Assembly: GCA_947484245.1 (NCBI GenBank)
Contig: CANKOT010000061.1
Coordinates: 1 to 13,566, forward strand
Source of the DNA: Comamonadaceae bacterium
GTDB lineage: Bacteria > Pseudomonadota > Gammaproteobacteria > Burkholderiales > Burkholderiaceae
Direction of reading: 5' to 3'
Length of the DNA stretch: 13,566 bases
Position numbers and translations under genes: made by a program. This document shows, in pieces, positions 1-6,811 of this stretch; within the stretch, counting starts at the first letter, position 1, and every line of letters begins with the position of its first letter. The notes beneath the pieces were generated by a model. The model was not told the DNA's origin, ran no database searches, and saw only the letters and a list, made by a program, of their open reading frames with translations.

Positions 1-142
1 CCACTGTTGGCCCTGGCCTTCAGTCTGCAGATTTCGCTCATGGCGGCATCGAACTTACGACGTTTGTGGGTGGAGAGTGAACTAAACTCCTGTCATCAGG
101 AATTCATTTCCATTCAAATCAACCACTTACAGCACAACGCCG
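1..142 (-). other. Gene-free stretch, probable 5' leader of a leftward gene
   Basis: I see no convincing coding region here in any frame. On the minus strand a perfect TATAAT sits at 157-152, so a transcript starting near 145 would run leftward out of the window. In betaproteobacteria and enterobacteria rluC is usually divergent from rne (RNase E), whose mRNA has a long untranslated leader. A leader of more than 140 bases fits that picture, but no rne codon is in view, so the identity is inference. A small hairpin (TCCTG/CAGGA, around 88-101) is the only local structure noted. Confidence 0.35.
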
Positions 143-1162
143 GTGAATCGCATTATAGGGCCTCAAGCCATACATTCGGACATTTCTGCACCCCCCGGTC
201 CGGCGGTGGAGGTCAAATGGCTGACTGTGGACGAGGAGTCTGCCGGCCAACGCTTGGACAATTTCCTCATTCGGCATCTAAAGGGAGTCCCCAAAACGCA
301 CGTTTATCGAATTATCCGCAGTGGTGAAGTGCGAGTGAACAAGGGGCGCGCCTCGGCAGATACCCGCATTGAGACGGGTGACGTCGTTCGGCTTCCACCT
401 GTGAGAATTTCGGACAAGGTTGCTGAAAAGGCGGCCAGACCCGCACCGGGTCGGGAATTCCCCCTGTTGTTAGAAGACGACGCTTTGATGGCCATCGACA
501 AGCCAGCGGGCGTCGCCGTGCATGGGGGCTCAGGTGTTAGTTTTGGCGTGATTGAACAACTGCGGCAGGCGAGGCCTTTGGCGAAACTGCTCGAATTGGT
601 ACACCGATTGGACCGTGAAACCAGCGGCATTTTGCTGGTGGCCAAGAAAAGAAGTGCCCTCAAGCACCTGCAAGACCAATTCAGGGAGCGGGAAACCGGT
701 AAGACTTACCTTGCCTTGGTGCAAGGCAGCTGGCCTGAAAAGTTAAAGGTCATCGACAGCGCGTTGCACAAATTCCTTTTGCCCGATGGCGAGCGTCGTG
801 TGAAGGTCACTTCAAATGAGGATCCCGATGGCATGCGGTCTATCACCTTGGTGAAGGTGGCTGAGCGCTTGGTGGGTTGCACTTTGCTGGAGGTCACCAT
901 CAAGACAGGGCGAACTCACCAAATCAGGGTGCACTTGGCTGCTGCAGGGCACCCGATTGCCGGAGATGATAAATATGGTGATTTCGAATGGAACAAAGCG
1001 CTTCAAAAACAGAGTTTGAAGCGAATGTTCTTGCATGCCTGGCGCCTGCAGTTCACGCACCCTGCAACCGGCAAGCGCGTCGAACTGAAATCCAATCTGC
1101 CTTCTGAACTGCAACTTTATGTCAACCATGCCAAACCCAAGCACCCGTCCCCGTCAGTTTGA
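143..1162 (+). CDS. rluC: 23S rRNA pseudouridine synthase RluC
   Basis: This enzyme isomerises uridines to pseudouridine in 23S rRNA (positions 955, 2504 and 2580 in E. coli). The 339-residue protein has an N-terminal S4 RNA-binding domain (about residues 36-95, with GQRLDNFL and VYRIIRSGEVRVNKGR) followed by the RluA-family catalytic domain. The signature HRLDRETSG contains the catalytic aspartate D157, and KTGRTHQIRVH near residue 255 is a second family motif. Length is close to the E. coli protein (319). The start is a GTG at 143 with no good ribosome site; in-frame GTG codons at 206 and 227 are alternatives still upstream of the S4 domain. The 3' end overlaps the next gene by 44 bases, suggesting a shared transcript. 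A leftward promoter overlaps the first codons. Confidence 0.93.
   Translation: MNRIIGPQAIHSDISAPPGPAVEVKWLTVDEESAGQRLDNFLIRHLKGVPKTHVYRIIRSGEVRVNKGRASADTRIETGDVVRLPPVRISDKVAEKAARPAPGREFPLLLEDDALMAIDKPAGVAVHGGSGVSFGVIEQLRQARPLAKLLELVHRLDRETSGILLVAKKRSALKHLQDQFRERETGKTYLALVQGSWPEKLKVIDSALHKFLLPDGERRVKVTSNEDPDGMRSITLVKVAERLVGCTLLEVTIKTGRTHQIRVHLAAAGHPIAGDDKYGDFEWNKALQKQSLKRMFLHAWRLQFTHPATGKRVELKSNLPSELQLYVNHAKPKHPSPSV
152..180 (-). promoter_or_regulatory. Candidate leftward promoter with perfect -10 inside rluC 5' end
   Basis: The minus strand reads TATAAT at 157-152. The -35 position 17 bases upstream (180-175, TCCGAA) matches consensus poorly, so the call rests on the -10. It would drive the gene to the left of the window, presumably rne, and it overlaps codons 4-5 of rluC as annotated here. 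Confidence 0.4.
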
Positions 1163-1802
1163 CCTGATCGCCTTTGATTGGGATGGCACGCTGTTTGATT
1201 CCACCGCCATCATCACGCGGTGTATTCAGCGTGCTGTGGTCGATGTGGGAGGGCAAGAGCCCAGCAAAGAAGCCGCGTCTTATGTCATCGGCTTGGGGTT
1301 GATGCAGGCACTGGCGCACGCAGCCCCTGATGTACCCGTTGAAAAATACCCAGAACTTGGACAGCGCTATCGTCATCACTACACGGCGCATCAAAACGAC
1401 ATTGTTCTTTTTGACGGTGTCTTGCCCCTATTGGCCGAGTTAAAGTCGCGACACCATTGGTTAACTGTGGCCACTGGCAAAAGCCGAAATGGCTTGAACG
1501 AAGCCCTCCATGACGTTGACTTAAAGGGCGTATTTGATGGCTCACGCACAGCCGATGAAACAGCGGGCAAGCCCAGCCCGCTGATGTTGCACGAGCTGAT
1601 GCGAGAGTTTGGTGTTGAAGCTGAGCGTACCTTGATGATCGGCGATACCACGCACGATTTGCAAATGGCTTTGAATGCAGGATGCGCCAGTGTGGGGGTG
1701 AGTTATGGCGCGCATGAACCTGATGCTTTTCATGCTTTGAAACCAAGGTTCATTGCGCATTCCGTCTTTGAGTTGCGTCAATGGCTGCTTGAAAATGCTT
1801 GA
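1119..1802 (+). CDS. HAD-superfamily phosphatase (Gph/PGP-like)
   Basis: A 227-residue cytoplasmic HAD-IA hydrolase. All four HAD motifs are visible: motif I DWDGTLFDS with nucleophile D20 and acid/base D22; motif II TVATGKS with T119; the motif III lysine in GKPSP (K151); and motif IV MIGDTTHD with D176 and D180 for Mg2+. Residues 30-100 form an alpha-helical cap of the phosphoglycolate/beta-phosphoglucomutase type. The family removes phosphate from small sugar phosphates or nucleotides; the substrate cannot be read from sequence. The start at 1119 lies inside rluC; an in-frame ATG at 1128 is an alternative. Overlap with rluC suggests translational coupling. This gene commonly follows rluC in Burkholderiales, where it is often labelled phosphoglycolate phosphatase without proof. 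Confidence 0.88.
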   Translation: MSTMPNPSTRPRQFDLIAFDWDGTLFDSTAIITRCIQRAVVDVGGQEPSKEAASYVIGLGLMQALAHAAPDVPVEKYPELGQRYRHHYTAHQNDIVLFDGVLPLLAELKSRHHWLTVATGKSRNGLNEALHDVDLKGVFDGSRTADETAGKPSPLMLHELMREFGVEAERTLMIGDTTHDLQMALNAGCASVGVSYGAHEPDAFHALKPRFIAHSVFELRQWLLENA

Positions 1803-1805
1803 GCA

Positions 1806-1833
1806 TTGAGCTTTCTGGCGCTGCATTTAAAAT
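1806..1833 (+). promoter_or_regulatory. Candidate sigma-70 promoter for the Rieske-sppA pair
   Basis: TTGAGC (1806-1811), a 16-base spacer and TAAAAT (1828-1833) lie in the 71-base gap after the HAD gene. A start near 1840 would give a leader of about 34 bases that includes the AAGGTG ribosome site at 1863-1868. Upstream genes could also be read through, so this is only a candidate. Confidence 0.4.
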
Positions 1834-1873
1834 TTGAAACTGAATTTGAAGTGGTTTGATAAAAGGTGATTTC

Positions 1874-2242
1874 ATGAGCGAAGTAATTCCTTTGTGCAAT
1901 TCCAATGACCTGACAGATGGGGGCCTGGCAGTTCCTTTCGATGTCATGTATGGCGGCCAAACGTGCAGAGCATTTGCCATCCGTTTTAAGGGCGTGGTTC
2001 ACGCTTACTTGAACCGCTGCAGCCATGTGGCCATGGAAATGGATTTTCAACCCAACCGCTTTTTTGACACCACAGGGCAGTTCCTCATTTGTGCCACGCA
2101 CGGCGCCTTGTACCGTCCTGACTCCGGCGCCTGCGCGGGCGGCCCTTGCAATGGCGGGCTGATCTCAATCACCTTGTCTGAGCAGGGCGGTGTGGTTCAC
2201 TGGCATACTGACTTCAATTTAAAACCTTTTGAGTTCTCATGA
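1874..2242 (+). CDS. Small Rieske-type [2Fe-2S] protein
   Basis: A 122-residue single-domain ferredoxin-like protein. Iron-sulfur ligands are visible as C49-x-H51 and C73-x2-H76 (RCSH and CATH), separated by 21 residues, the Rieske cluster pattern. No membrane segment or oxygenase catalytic domain is present, so it resembles stand-alone Rieske ferredoxins (NirD- or BphA3-like) that pass electrons to a partner enzyme. The partner is unknown. Three further cysteines (C8, C31 and the CAGGPC pair after the second ligand motif) are not part of the standard motif. ATG 1874 is chosen because AAGGTG lies five bases upstream; a TTG at 1856 would add six residues. The stop overlaps the sppA start in an ATGA, so the two are probably co-translated, and this pairing recurs in related genomes as I recall. 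Confidence 0.88.
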   Translation: MSEVIPLCNSNDLTDGGLAVPFDVMYGGQTCRAFAIRFKGVVHAYLNRCSHVAMEMDFQPNRFFDTTGQFLICATHGALYRPDSGACAGGPCNGGLISITLSEQGGVVHWHTDFNLKPFEFS

Positions 2243-3264
2243 GTTCTGAAAATCCTGAATCATCCAATGCACCCAACCAGACCAGTGATCATCAGGCGTC
2301 CGCGGGGGCATCTGTGCAGTCTTCCGTTCAAAGCGTTGCGGCAAATTGGGAACGACAAATCTTGTCAGATTTGGTTCAGTCCAATTTGAAAGAGCAGAAG
2401 ACAGCGCGTCGATGGAAAGTGGGTCTCAGGCTGGGATGGTTGTTGTTTTGGTTGCTGGTGCTGTGGCAAGTGTTTTCACACAACCAACCCTCGACCCACA
2501 TCACCAAGCCGCATACTGCTTTGGTCAATATCAAAGGTGAAATTGCCGATGGTGGAGATGCCAGTGCGGAAAATGTGGTGGCTTCAATGCGCGCCGCTTT
2601 GGAAGACTCTGGCTCGCAAGCCTTGATCTTGCTCATCAATTCGCCCGGTGGCAGTCCCGTTCAGGCGGGCATCATCAACGATGAAATCGTGCGCCTGCGA
2701 GAGCTGCATCGCAAGCCTATTTACGCTGTGGTTGAAGAGTCATGTGCATCGGCTGCCTATTACATCGCTGCTGCTGCAGACAAAATTTATGTCAACAAAG
2801 CCAGTATCGTGGGCAGCATCGGTGTGCTCATGGATGGCTTTGGGTTTACCGGCTTGATGGACAAACTCGGCGTCGAAAGACGGCTCATGACGGCGGGTGA
2901 AAACAAGGGATTCTTAGACCCCTTTAGCCCTCAGACCGAGGCGCAGCGAAAACATGCGCAGTTCATGCTGAACGACATTCATTCGCAGTTCATTGCAGTG
3001 GTTAAAAAAGGCCGTGGCGATCGTTTGAAAGAAACACCAGGCATGTTCAGTGGTTTATTTTGGACGGGTCGGCAAGCGGTTGAGTTGGGTTTGGCCGATG
3101 AACTGGCCAGCCTTGACCAAGTGGCCCGTGATGTGGTGAAAGCTGAAGAGTTAGTTGACTATTCACGCCAAGACAATGTGGCTGAGCGTTTAGTGAAGCG
3201 CTTTGGTGCAGCCATGGGAGAGGGCACCTGGAAAGCCATTCGCTCAAGTTCGGTCATACGTTGA
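2239..3264 (+). CDS. sppA: S49-family signal peptide peptidase, SppA type
   Basis: An inner-membrane serine protease that degrades signal peptides and membrane protein fragments. The 341-residue protein has a hydrophilic N-terminal region rich in Ser, Gln and Asn (1-57), one membrane helix (about 62-80) and a single S49 domain. The likely Ser-Lys dyad is S171 (in CASAAYY, aligning with the AASGGYY motif) and K223 (in GENKGFLDPF). Their spacing of 52 matches that of the S147/K199 dyad of Bacillus subtilis SppA. SPGGS (145-149) and VGSIGVL (about 191-197) are conserved substrate-cleft segments. It is the short half-size type that works as an oligomer, not the double-domain E. coli SppA. ATG 2239 overlaps the Rieske stop. 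Convergent with the leftward methylase gene 49 bases on; no clear terminator is visible between them. Confidence 0.9.
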   Translation: MSSENPESSNAPNQTSDHQASAGASVQSSVQSVAANWERQILSDLVQSNLKEQKTARRWKVGLRLGWLLFWLLVLWQVFSHNQPSTHITKPHTALVNIKGEIADGGDASAENVVASMRAALEDSGSQALILLINSPGGSPVQAGIINDEIVRLRELHRKPIYAVVEESCASAAYYIAAAADKIYVNKASIVGSIGVLMDGFGFTGLMDKLGVERRLMTAGENKGFLDPFSPQTEAQRKHAQFMLNDIHSQFIAVVKKGRGDRLKETPGMFSGLFWTGRQAVELGLADELASLDQVARDVVKAEELVDYSRQDNVAERLVKRFGAAMGEGTWKAIRSSSVIR

Positions 3265-3313
3265 TTGGCATAGGACTGCGTCAGACATTTGATGGGCCCC
3301 GCGCGCGTTCAAT

Positions 3314-4102
3314 TCAAGTGCCAATTGCAAATACGGCAGGCGTCTGATTGTTCAGACCCTCAGGCATTTTCCCAGAAGGCGAATCTCGCCATTGTTGCGC
3401 CGTACAACTTTGATTCACTGCGCTTGTTAATGTGAGACCGCTGCTGAAGGCCAGTCGACTACCCGGCTGCAAGGTTTGAACCAGGGACGACCAAAGTGCC
3501 GCGTTGCGATAAGGGGTTTCAATGAAGAGTTGTGTTTGACCTGACTTCAAAGCGTGTTGTTCTAACTCTTTGATTCTTCGAACGCGATCTTGGGGCTCTT
3601 GTGGCAAGTAGCCCACAAACGCAAAATTTTGTCCGTTCAAGCCGCTGCTGGCCAATGCCAATAACAGAGAAACAGGACCGACCAGTGGAACCACTTGAAT
3701 GCCAAGTTCGTGCGCTGCGCGAACCACAGAACTGCCAGGATCAGCGACTGCCGGCATGCCAGCTTCGCTCACCAAGCCGATGTCTTCGCCTTCCAGTGCA
3801 GATTTCAACATGGGCTTGGCGTCAAAGCCGCCCAGGTGGTCGCCTTTTTTATGCACTTGTCTGGGCAACTCGGTGATGGTTTGGGTTTGGACGCTGGCTT
3901 TCAAAGGTGTGCATGCATCAATTCGCTTGAGATAGGCGCGGGTGGTTTTTGCGTTCTCGCAAATCCAGTGTGTGATGCTGGCGGCTGCCGAGATGGTTCC
4001 CATTGGCATCACTTGTTGCAGATCAATGTCTTCGTCGCAACCAAAGTCAAGCGGGGCGGGCACTAAAAAAAGTTTGCCAAATTGTCGTTTTGCTTTTGTC
4101 AT
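3314..4102 (-). CDS. RsmI-like tetrapyrrole-methylase-family SAM methyltransferase
   Basis: A 262-residue protein of the tetrapyrrole methylase fold. It shows the RsmI-like order of motifs: a degenerate N-terminal segment KLFLVPAPLDFG (10-21), SEAGMPAVADPG (112-123), VVPLVGPVSLLLALASSGL (about 137-155) and FVGYLP (162-167). RsmI 2'-O-methylates C1402 of 16S rRNA, but the canonical RsmI N-terminus (LYVVATPIGNL-like, SDAGTPxISDPG) differs, so this is probably a paralogue of unknown substrate. The start chosen is ATG at 4102, overlapping the maf stop by four bases; a start 12 codons earlier would run into maf and has no family support. With maf it forms a two-gene leftward unit inserted between rightward blocks. 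The same pair is common in Burkholderiales as I recall. Confidence 0.82.
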   Translation of the reverse strand: MTKAKRQFGKLFLVPAPLDFGCDEDIDLQQVMPMGTISAAASITHWICENAKTTRAYLKRIDACTPLKASVQTQTITELPRQVHKKGDHLGGFDAKPMLKSALEGEDIGLVSEAGMPAVADPGSSVVRAAHELGIQVVPLVGPVSLLLALASSGLNGQNFAFVGYLPQEPQDRVRRIKELEQHALKSGQTQLFIETPYRNAALWSSLVQTLQPGSRLAFSSGLTLTSAVNQSCTAQQWRDSPSGKMPEGLNNQTPAVFAIGT

Positions 4103-4716
4103 AACAATTTCACACCTGCCTCTCGAAGCATTTGACAAGTTCTGATTAATGGCAGGCCGATCAGTGCAGTGGGATCGTCGTTGTCAATCGAATCCAAGAG
4201 CGCAATGCCGAGGCCTTCGCTTTTGGCGCTGCCAGCGCAGTCGTAAGGTTCTTCGGCCCTTAAGTAAGACTCAATTTCAGCGTCGCTCAAGTCGCGAAAT
4301 TTAACTTTCACCGAAGCCAGTGCCGTGCGCTCATAACCAGAGGCCACACATACAACGGAGAGCGCCGTTTGAAAAATGACCGTTTTGCCGCGCATGCGTT
4401 GCAGTTGCAAGGTGGCATTGGCGTGATTACCGGGTTTTCCCAGCGGTGTCCCTTCAAGGTCGGCGACTTGGTCAGAGCCGATCACGACGGCCTCTGGATT
4501 TTTGAGGGCAACGGCCCTCGCCTTGGCAAGCGCCAGTCTGAGTGCCAGGTCTTTGGGCGACTCATGGTTGTGTGGGGTCTCATCCACATCGGGTGCCGCA
4601 GTTTCAAATGGAATTTGCAGCCGAGACAGCAATTCCTTCCGGTACCGAGAGGTCGAGCCCAAGATCAGAAGGCGGGAGGAGGGGGGCGAAGTGGGTGGTT
4701 GATTGTCTTTGGACAT
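4099..4716 (-). CDS. yceF: Maf/YceF nucleoside triphosphate pyrophosphatase (7-methyl-GTP type)
   Basis: A 205-residue Maf-family enzyme that hydrolyses non-canonical NTPs to the monophosphate; the YceF branch prefers 7-methyl-GTP. Visible motifs are LGSTSRYRKELL (19-30), PDVDE (42-46), the catalytic SDQ with D82, CAGSAKSEG (150-158) and LIGLPLI near residue 185. These follow E. coli YceF closely, including APxVDETP and CQMLR near the C-terminus. The first 14 residues are a Pro/Ser-rich extension whose + strand is a run of G tracts. E. coli also has yceF divergent from yceD-rpmF-plsX, so the arrangement is ancestral. Only 25 bases separate its start from that of yceD. GAGGG directly abuts the ATG; AAGAGA eight bases upstream is a better-spaced ribosome site. 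Confidence 0.92.
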   Translation of the reverse strand: MSKDNQPPTSPPSSRLLILGSTSRYRKELLSRLQIPFETAAPDVDETPHNHESPKDLALRLALAKARAVALKNPEAVVIGSDQVADLEGTPLGKPGNHANATLQLQRMRGKTVIFQTALSVVCVASGYERTALASVKVKFRDLSDAEIESYLRAEEPYDCAGSAKSEGLGIALLDSIDNDDPTALIGLPLIRTCQMLREAGVKLL

Positions 4717-4741
4717 CCCTCAATTCTCTTACACTGAAGGC

Positions 4742-5311
4742 ATGGATAAAAAATTTGATTTGAATCGCCTCAATGTCAAGGCTTTAGCAAGAGACGGACT
4801 CAGTTTACAAGGGCAACTGAGCCTGACTCAGTTGGCCAGATTGGCAGAATTGGCGTTAAGCCCTGACGAGTCCACTTTGAAAGATTCAGGACAACTGGCC
4901 CAGGTTTCATGGGCAATACAAGCTAAGTTAGTACCTGTTTAAAGCGGTGATTCTCAAATTTGGATGCGCCTAAAGGCTGATGTCGATCTACCCATGCAGT
5001 GCCAAAGGTGCATGGGCGAGGTCAAATTGACGCTGCAAGCCAACGCGTCCTTTCGATTTGTTGCAGATGAAGCAACGGCAGAAGCGGAGGACGATGAATC
5101 CGAGGAGGATTTGTTGGTTTTGACGCCTGAATTGAATATTTTGGAACTCATTGAAGACGAACTCATCATGTCCGCTCCAATTGTGCCTAAGCATGAAATA
5201 TGCCCCACTTTGGTGCCAATGATGGCTGTTGATGATGCCTTTGAGGCGGCTTTGGAGGCTCGCCCTAACCCGTTTGCGGCATTGGCACCCTTGAAGAAAA
5301 AACCAAATTAA
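4742..5311 (+). pseudogene. yceD: YceD/DUF177 protein gene interrupted by an in-frame TAA
   Basis: YceD (DUF177) is a conserved bacterial protein linked to 23S rRNA accumulation and encoded with rpmF. The first 66 codons (ATG 4742 to 4939) and the region from 4943 to 5311 are in one frame, separated only by TAA at 4940-4942. Joined, they give about 189 residues, the normal family length. The part after the stop holds the signature CQRC (C87 and C90 of the joined frame), an acidic stretch, LELIEDELIMSAPIVPKHE and the C-terminal KKKPN. The first half ends AKLVPV and the second resumes SGDSQIWMRLKADV, so homology continues across the stop with nothing missing. An ATG at 4964, seven codons beyond the stop, could restart translation of the C-terminal 115 residues. 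It could be a real nonsense mutation, two cooperating fragments or a sequencing error. Confidence 0.85.
4753..4779 (-). promoter_or_regulatory. Candidate leftward promoter for maf
   Basis: On the minus strand a perfect TTGACA (4779-4774) is followed after 15 bases by TCAAAT (4758-4753, 4 of 6 matches to the -10 consensus). The spacer is short. A start near 4745 would leave a leader of about 28 bases. It lies entirely within the yceD coding sequence. Confidence 0.3.
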
Positions 5312-5316
5312 AGCAC

Positions 5317-5345
5317 TGGATCGAGCGAAAAGTATGGGCTATAAT
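5317..5345 (+). promoter_or_regulatory. Promoter for rpmF and downstream genes
   Basis: A perfect -10 TATAAT (5340-5345) lies 17 bases after TGGATC (5317-5322, 3 of 6 matches to the -35 consensus). It sits just after the yceD stop. Transcription from about 5352 gives an rpmF leader of roughly 135 bases containing GCGC-TTTTT-GCGC and GGGC-GCCC mini-hairpins. An internal promoter here would protect rpmF and the fab genes from any polar effect of the stop in yceD. Confidence 0.6.
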
Positions 5346-5486
5346 CAGCGGCTTCGTGCCTATGAGGGCGCGTTAATTCATTCACTGTTTAACCCAAAGC
5401 TGCGTTGCGCTTTTTGCGCCTGGGACGAAAAGGGCACCCGCCCTGATCATCAATAACGCTGCTTTCAACGCATCCAAGGAGCCATC

Positions 5487-5669
5487 ATGGCTGTTCAACA
5501 AAATAAAAAGTCACCTTCTAAGCGTGGCATGCATCGTTCGCACAACGCGCTGAACGTGCCGGGCATCGCTGTCGAGCCAACCACTGGCGAAACTCATTTG
5601 CGTCACCACATCAGCCCCAACGGTTTTTACCGCGGCCGCCAAGTTCTGAAGAACAAATCAGAAGCTTAA
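5487..5669 (+). CDS. rpmF: 50S ribosomal protein L32
   Basis: A 60-residue basic ribosomal protein of the large subunit. The N-terminus [19 protein letters not shown] and the NGFYRGRQV segment are typical of beta- and gammaproteobacterial L32. There is no zinc-binding Cys pair, so it is the zinc-independent form. AAGGAG (5476-5481) five bases before the ATG is the best ribosome site in the window, as expected for a highly expressed gene. It is followed by a long hairpin before plsX. Confidence 0.97.
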   Translation: MAVQQNKKSPSKRGMHRSHNALNVPGIAVEPTTGETHLRHHISPNGFYRGRQVLKNKSEA

Positions 5670-5679
5670 CTGACGCTTG

Positions 5680-5728
5680 AAATACAGGCCCGATGCTACA
5701 TTCAAGGTAGCCTCGGGCCTTTGTATTT
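5680..5728 (+). terminator. Long hairpin between rpmF and plsX (attenuator or partial terminator)
   Basis: AAATACA-GGCCCGA-t-GCTAC pairs with GTAGC-c-TCGGGCC-(tt)-TGTATTT around a seven-base loop (5700-5706): about 19 base pairs with one mismatch and one two-base bulge. The core stem is followed by TTTGTATTT, a broken U tract, so termination may be partial. The 3' arm ends one base before the first possible plsX start codon, so it could also limit plsX translation or act as a processing site that protects rpmF mRNA. Confidence 0.65.
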
Positions 5729-5734
5729 GTGTCT

Positions 5735-6811
5735 ATGGACAACATGTCATCCAAAGAATTTTTCACCCTTGCCGTAGATTGCATGGGCGGAGATCACGGC
5801 CCGCAAGTCACCTTGCCCGCTTGCCTTCATTTTCTGGCAACCCATCCTAATGCCCGTTTGAAACTGGTCGGGCGGGCGGAGGCGCTGTCATCATTCCAGC
5901 ACGAGCGTGCCCTCGTCGTTGAGGCCACGGAGGTTGTAGGGATGGACGACTCCGTGGAGGTGGCGCTCAGAAAGAAAAAAGACTCTTCCATGCGTGTGGC
6001 CATTGAATTGGTCAAGGCAGGCGAGGCCGATGCTGCCGTTTCCGCTGGAAATACTGGCGCATTGATGGCCATTGCGCGTTATGTTCTTAAAACAATGGAT
6101 GGCATTGACCGGCCAGCCATTGCAGGTCAAATGCCCAATTTCAAGGGCGGTGGCACCACCATGTTGGATTTGGGTGCCAATGTCGATTGCTCACCTGAGC
6201 ATCTTTTGCAGTTTGCGGTCATGGGCTCGGCCTTGGTGTCTGTCTTGCAAGACAACGAAAGCCCCAGTGTCGGCCTGTTAAATATTGGCGAAGAGGCCAT
6301 TAAAGGCAATGAAATCATCAAAAAAGCCGCCGATTTGCTTCGATCTGCTGGTAACTCCGGCGATTTGAATTTTTATGGCAACGTTGAAGGGAATGATATT
6401 TTCAAGGGGACTGTCGATATTGTGGTGTGCGATGGTTTCGTTGGGAATGTTGCACTGAAGGCGAGTGAAGGCTTGGCCACCATGATGGGTGGATTCCTAA
6501 AATCAGAGTTTTCCCGCAATATTTTTACCAAACTTGCTGCTATCTGTGCTTATCCTGTTCTAAATTCGTTTAAAAATAGAGTTGACCATCGCCGTTACAA
6601 CGGCGCCGCTCTGCTGGGCTTACGCGGCTTGGTTTTCAAAAGCCATGGCTCGGCGGATGAACTGGCGTTCGGAGTTGCCTTGAACCGGGCGTATGATGCT
6701 TCCAGACATCAACTGCTTAGTCGTGTTGCTGCCCGAATTGCACATGCGGCCCCTTTGTTGAATGCACAAGGGCTCGCTGAAAATTCAGCCAACCCGTCCG
6801 CTACCGAATGA
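5735..6811 (+). CDS. plsX: Phosphate acyltransferase PlsX
   Basis: PlsX converts acyl-ACP and phosphate to acyl-phosphate, the donor used by PlsY to begin phospholipid synthesis; it is a peripheral membrane enzyme. The 358-residue protein (E. coli 356) shows [12 protein letters not shown] near the N-terminus, [10 protein letters not shown] near 110, LDLGANVDC near 150, and [16 protein letters not shown] near 240. Starts possible are GTG 5729, ATG 5735 and ATG 5744; none has a clear ribosome site, and the long hairpin ends at 5728. ATG 5735 is chosen as a compromise giving normal length. The stop overlaps the fabH start (ATGA). The stretch about 6480-6590 looks more AT-rich than its surroundings, but the reading frame is intact. 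Confidence 0.95.
   Translation: MDNMSSKEFFTLAVDCMGGDHGPQVTLPACLHFLATHPNARLKLVGRAEALSSFQHERALVVEATEVVGMDDSVEVALRKKKDSSMRVAIELVKAGEADAAVSAGNTGALMAIARYVLKTMDGIDRPAIAGQMPNFKGGGTTMLDLGANVDCSPEHLLQFAVMGSALVSVLQDNESPSVGLLNIGEEAIKGNEIIKKAADLLRSAGNSGDLNFYGNVEGNDIFKGTVDIVVCDGFVGNVALKASEGLATMMGGFLKSEFSRNIFTKLAAICAYPVLNSFKNRVDHRRYNGAALLGLRGLVFKSHGSADELAFGVALNRAYDASRHQLLSRVAARIAHAAPLLNAQGLAENSANPSATE

Noticed and set aside
1..41. Minus-strand ATG at 41 reading MSEICRLKARANS to the window edge
   Set aside because: Too short to judge, no ribosome site, and not the RNase E N-terminus expected from context.
7..327. 106-codon rightward reading frame at the window start
   Set aside because: It overlaps the S4 domain region of rluC in another frame and its composition is not protein-like.
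3265..3313. ATTGGCA/TGCCAAT repeat and GC-rich segment between sppA and the methylase gene
   Set aside because: The repeat halves are far apart, one lies in the methylase coding end, and there is no T tract, so I do not call a terminator.
4670..4700. G-rich tract on the + strand at the maf 5' end
   Set aside because: It encodes the Pro/Ser-rich Maf N-terminus on the other strand; loops between runs are uneven and only three runs of three or more G occur.
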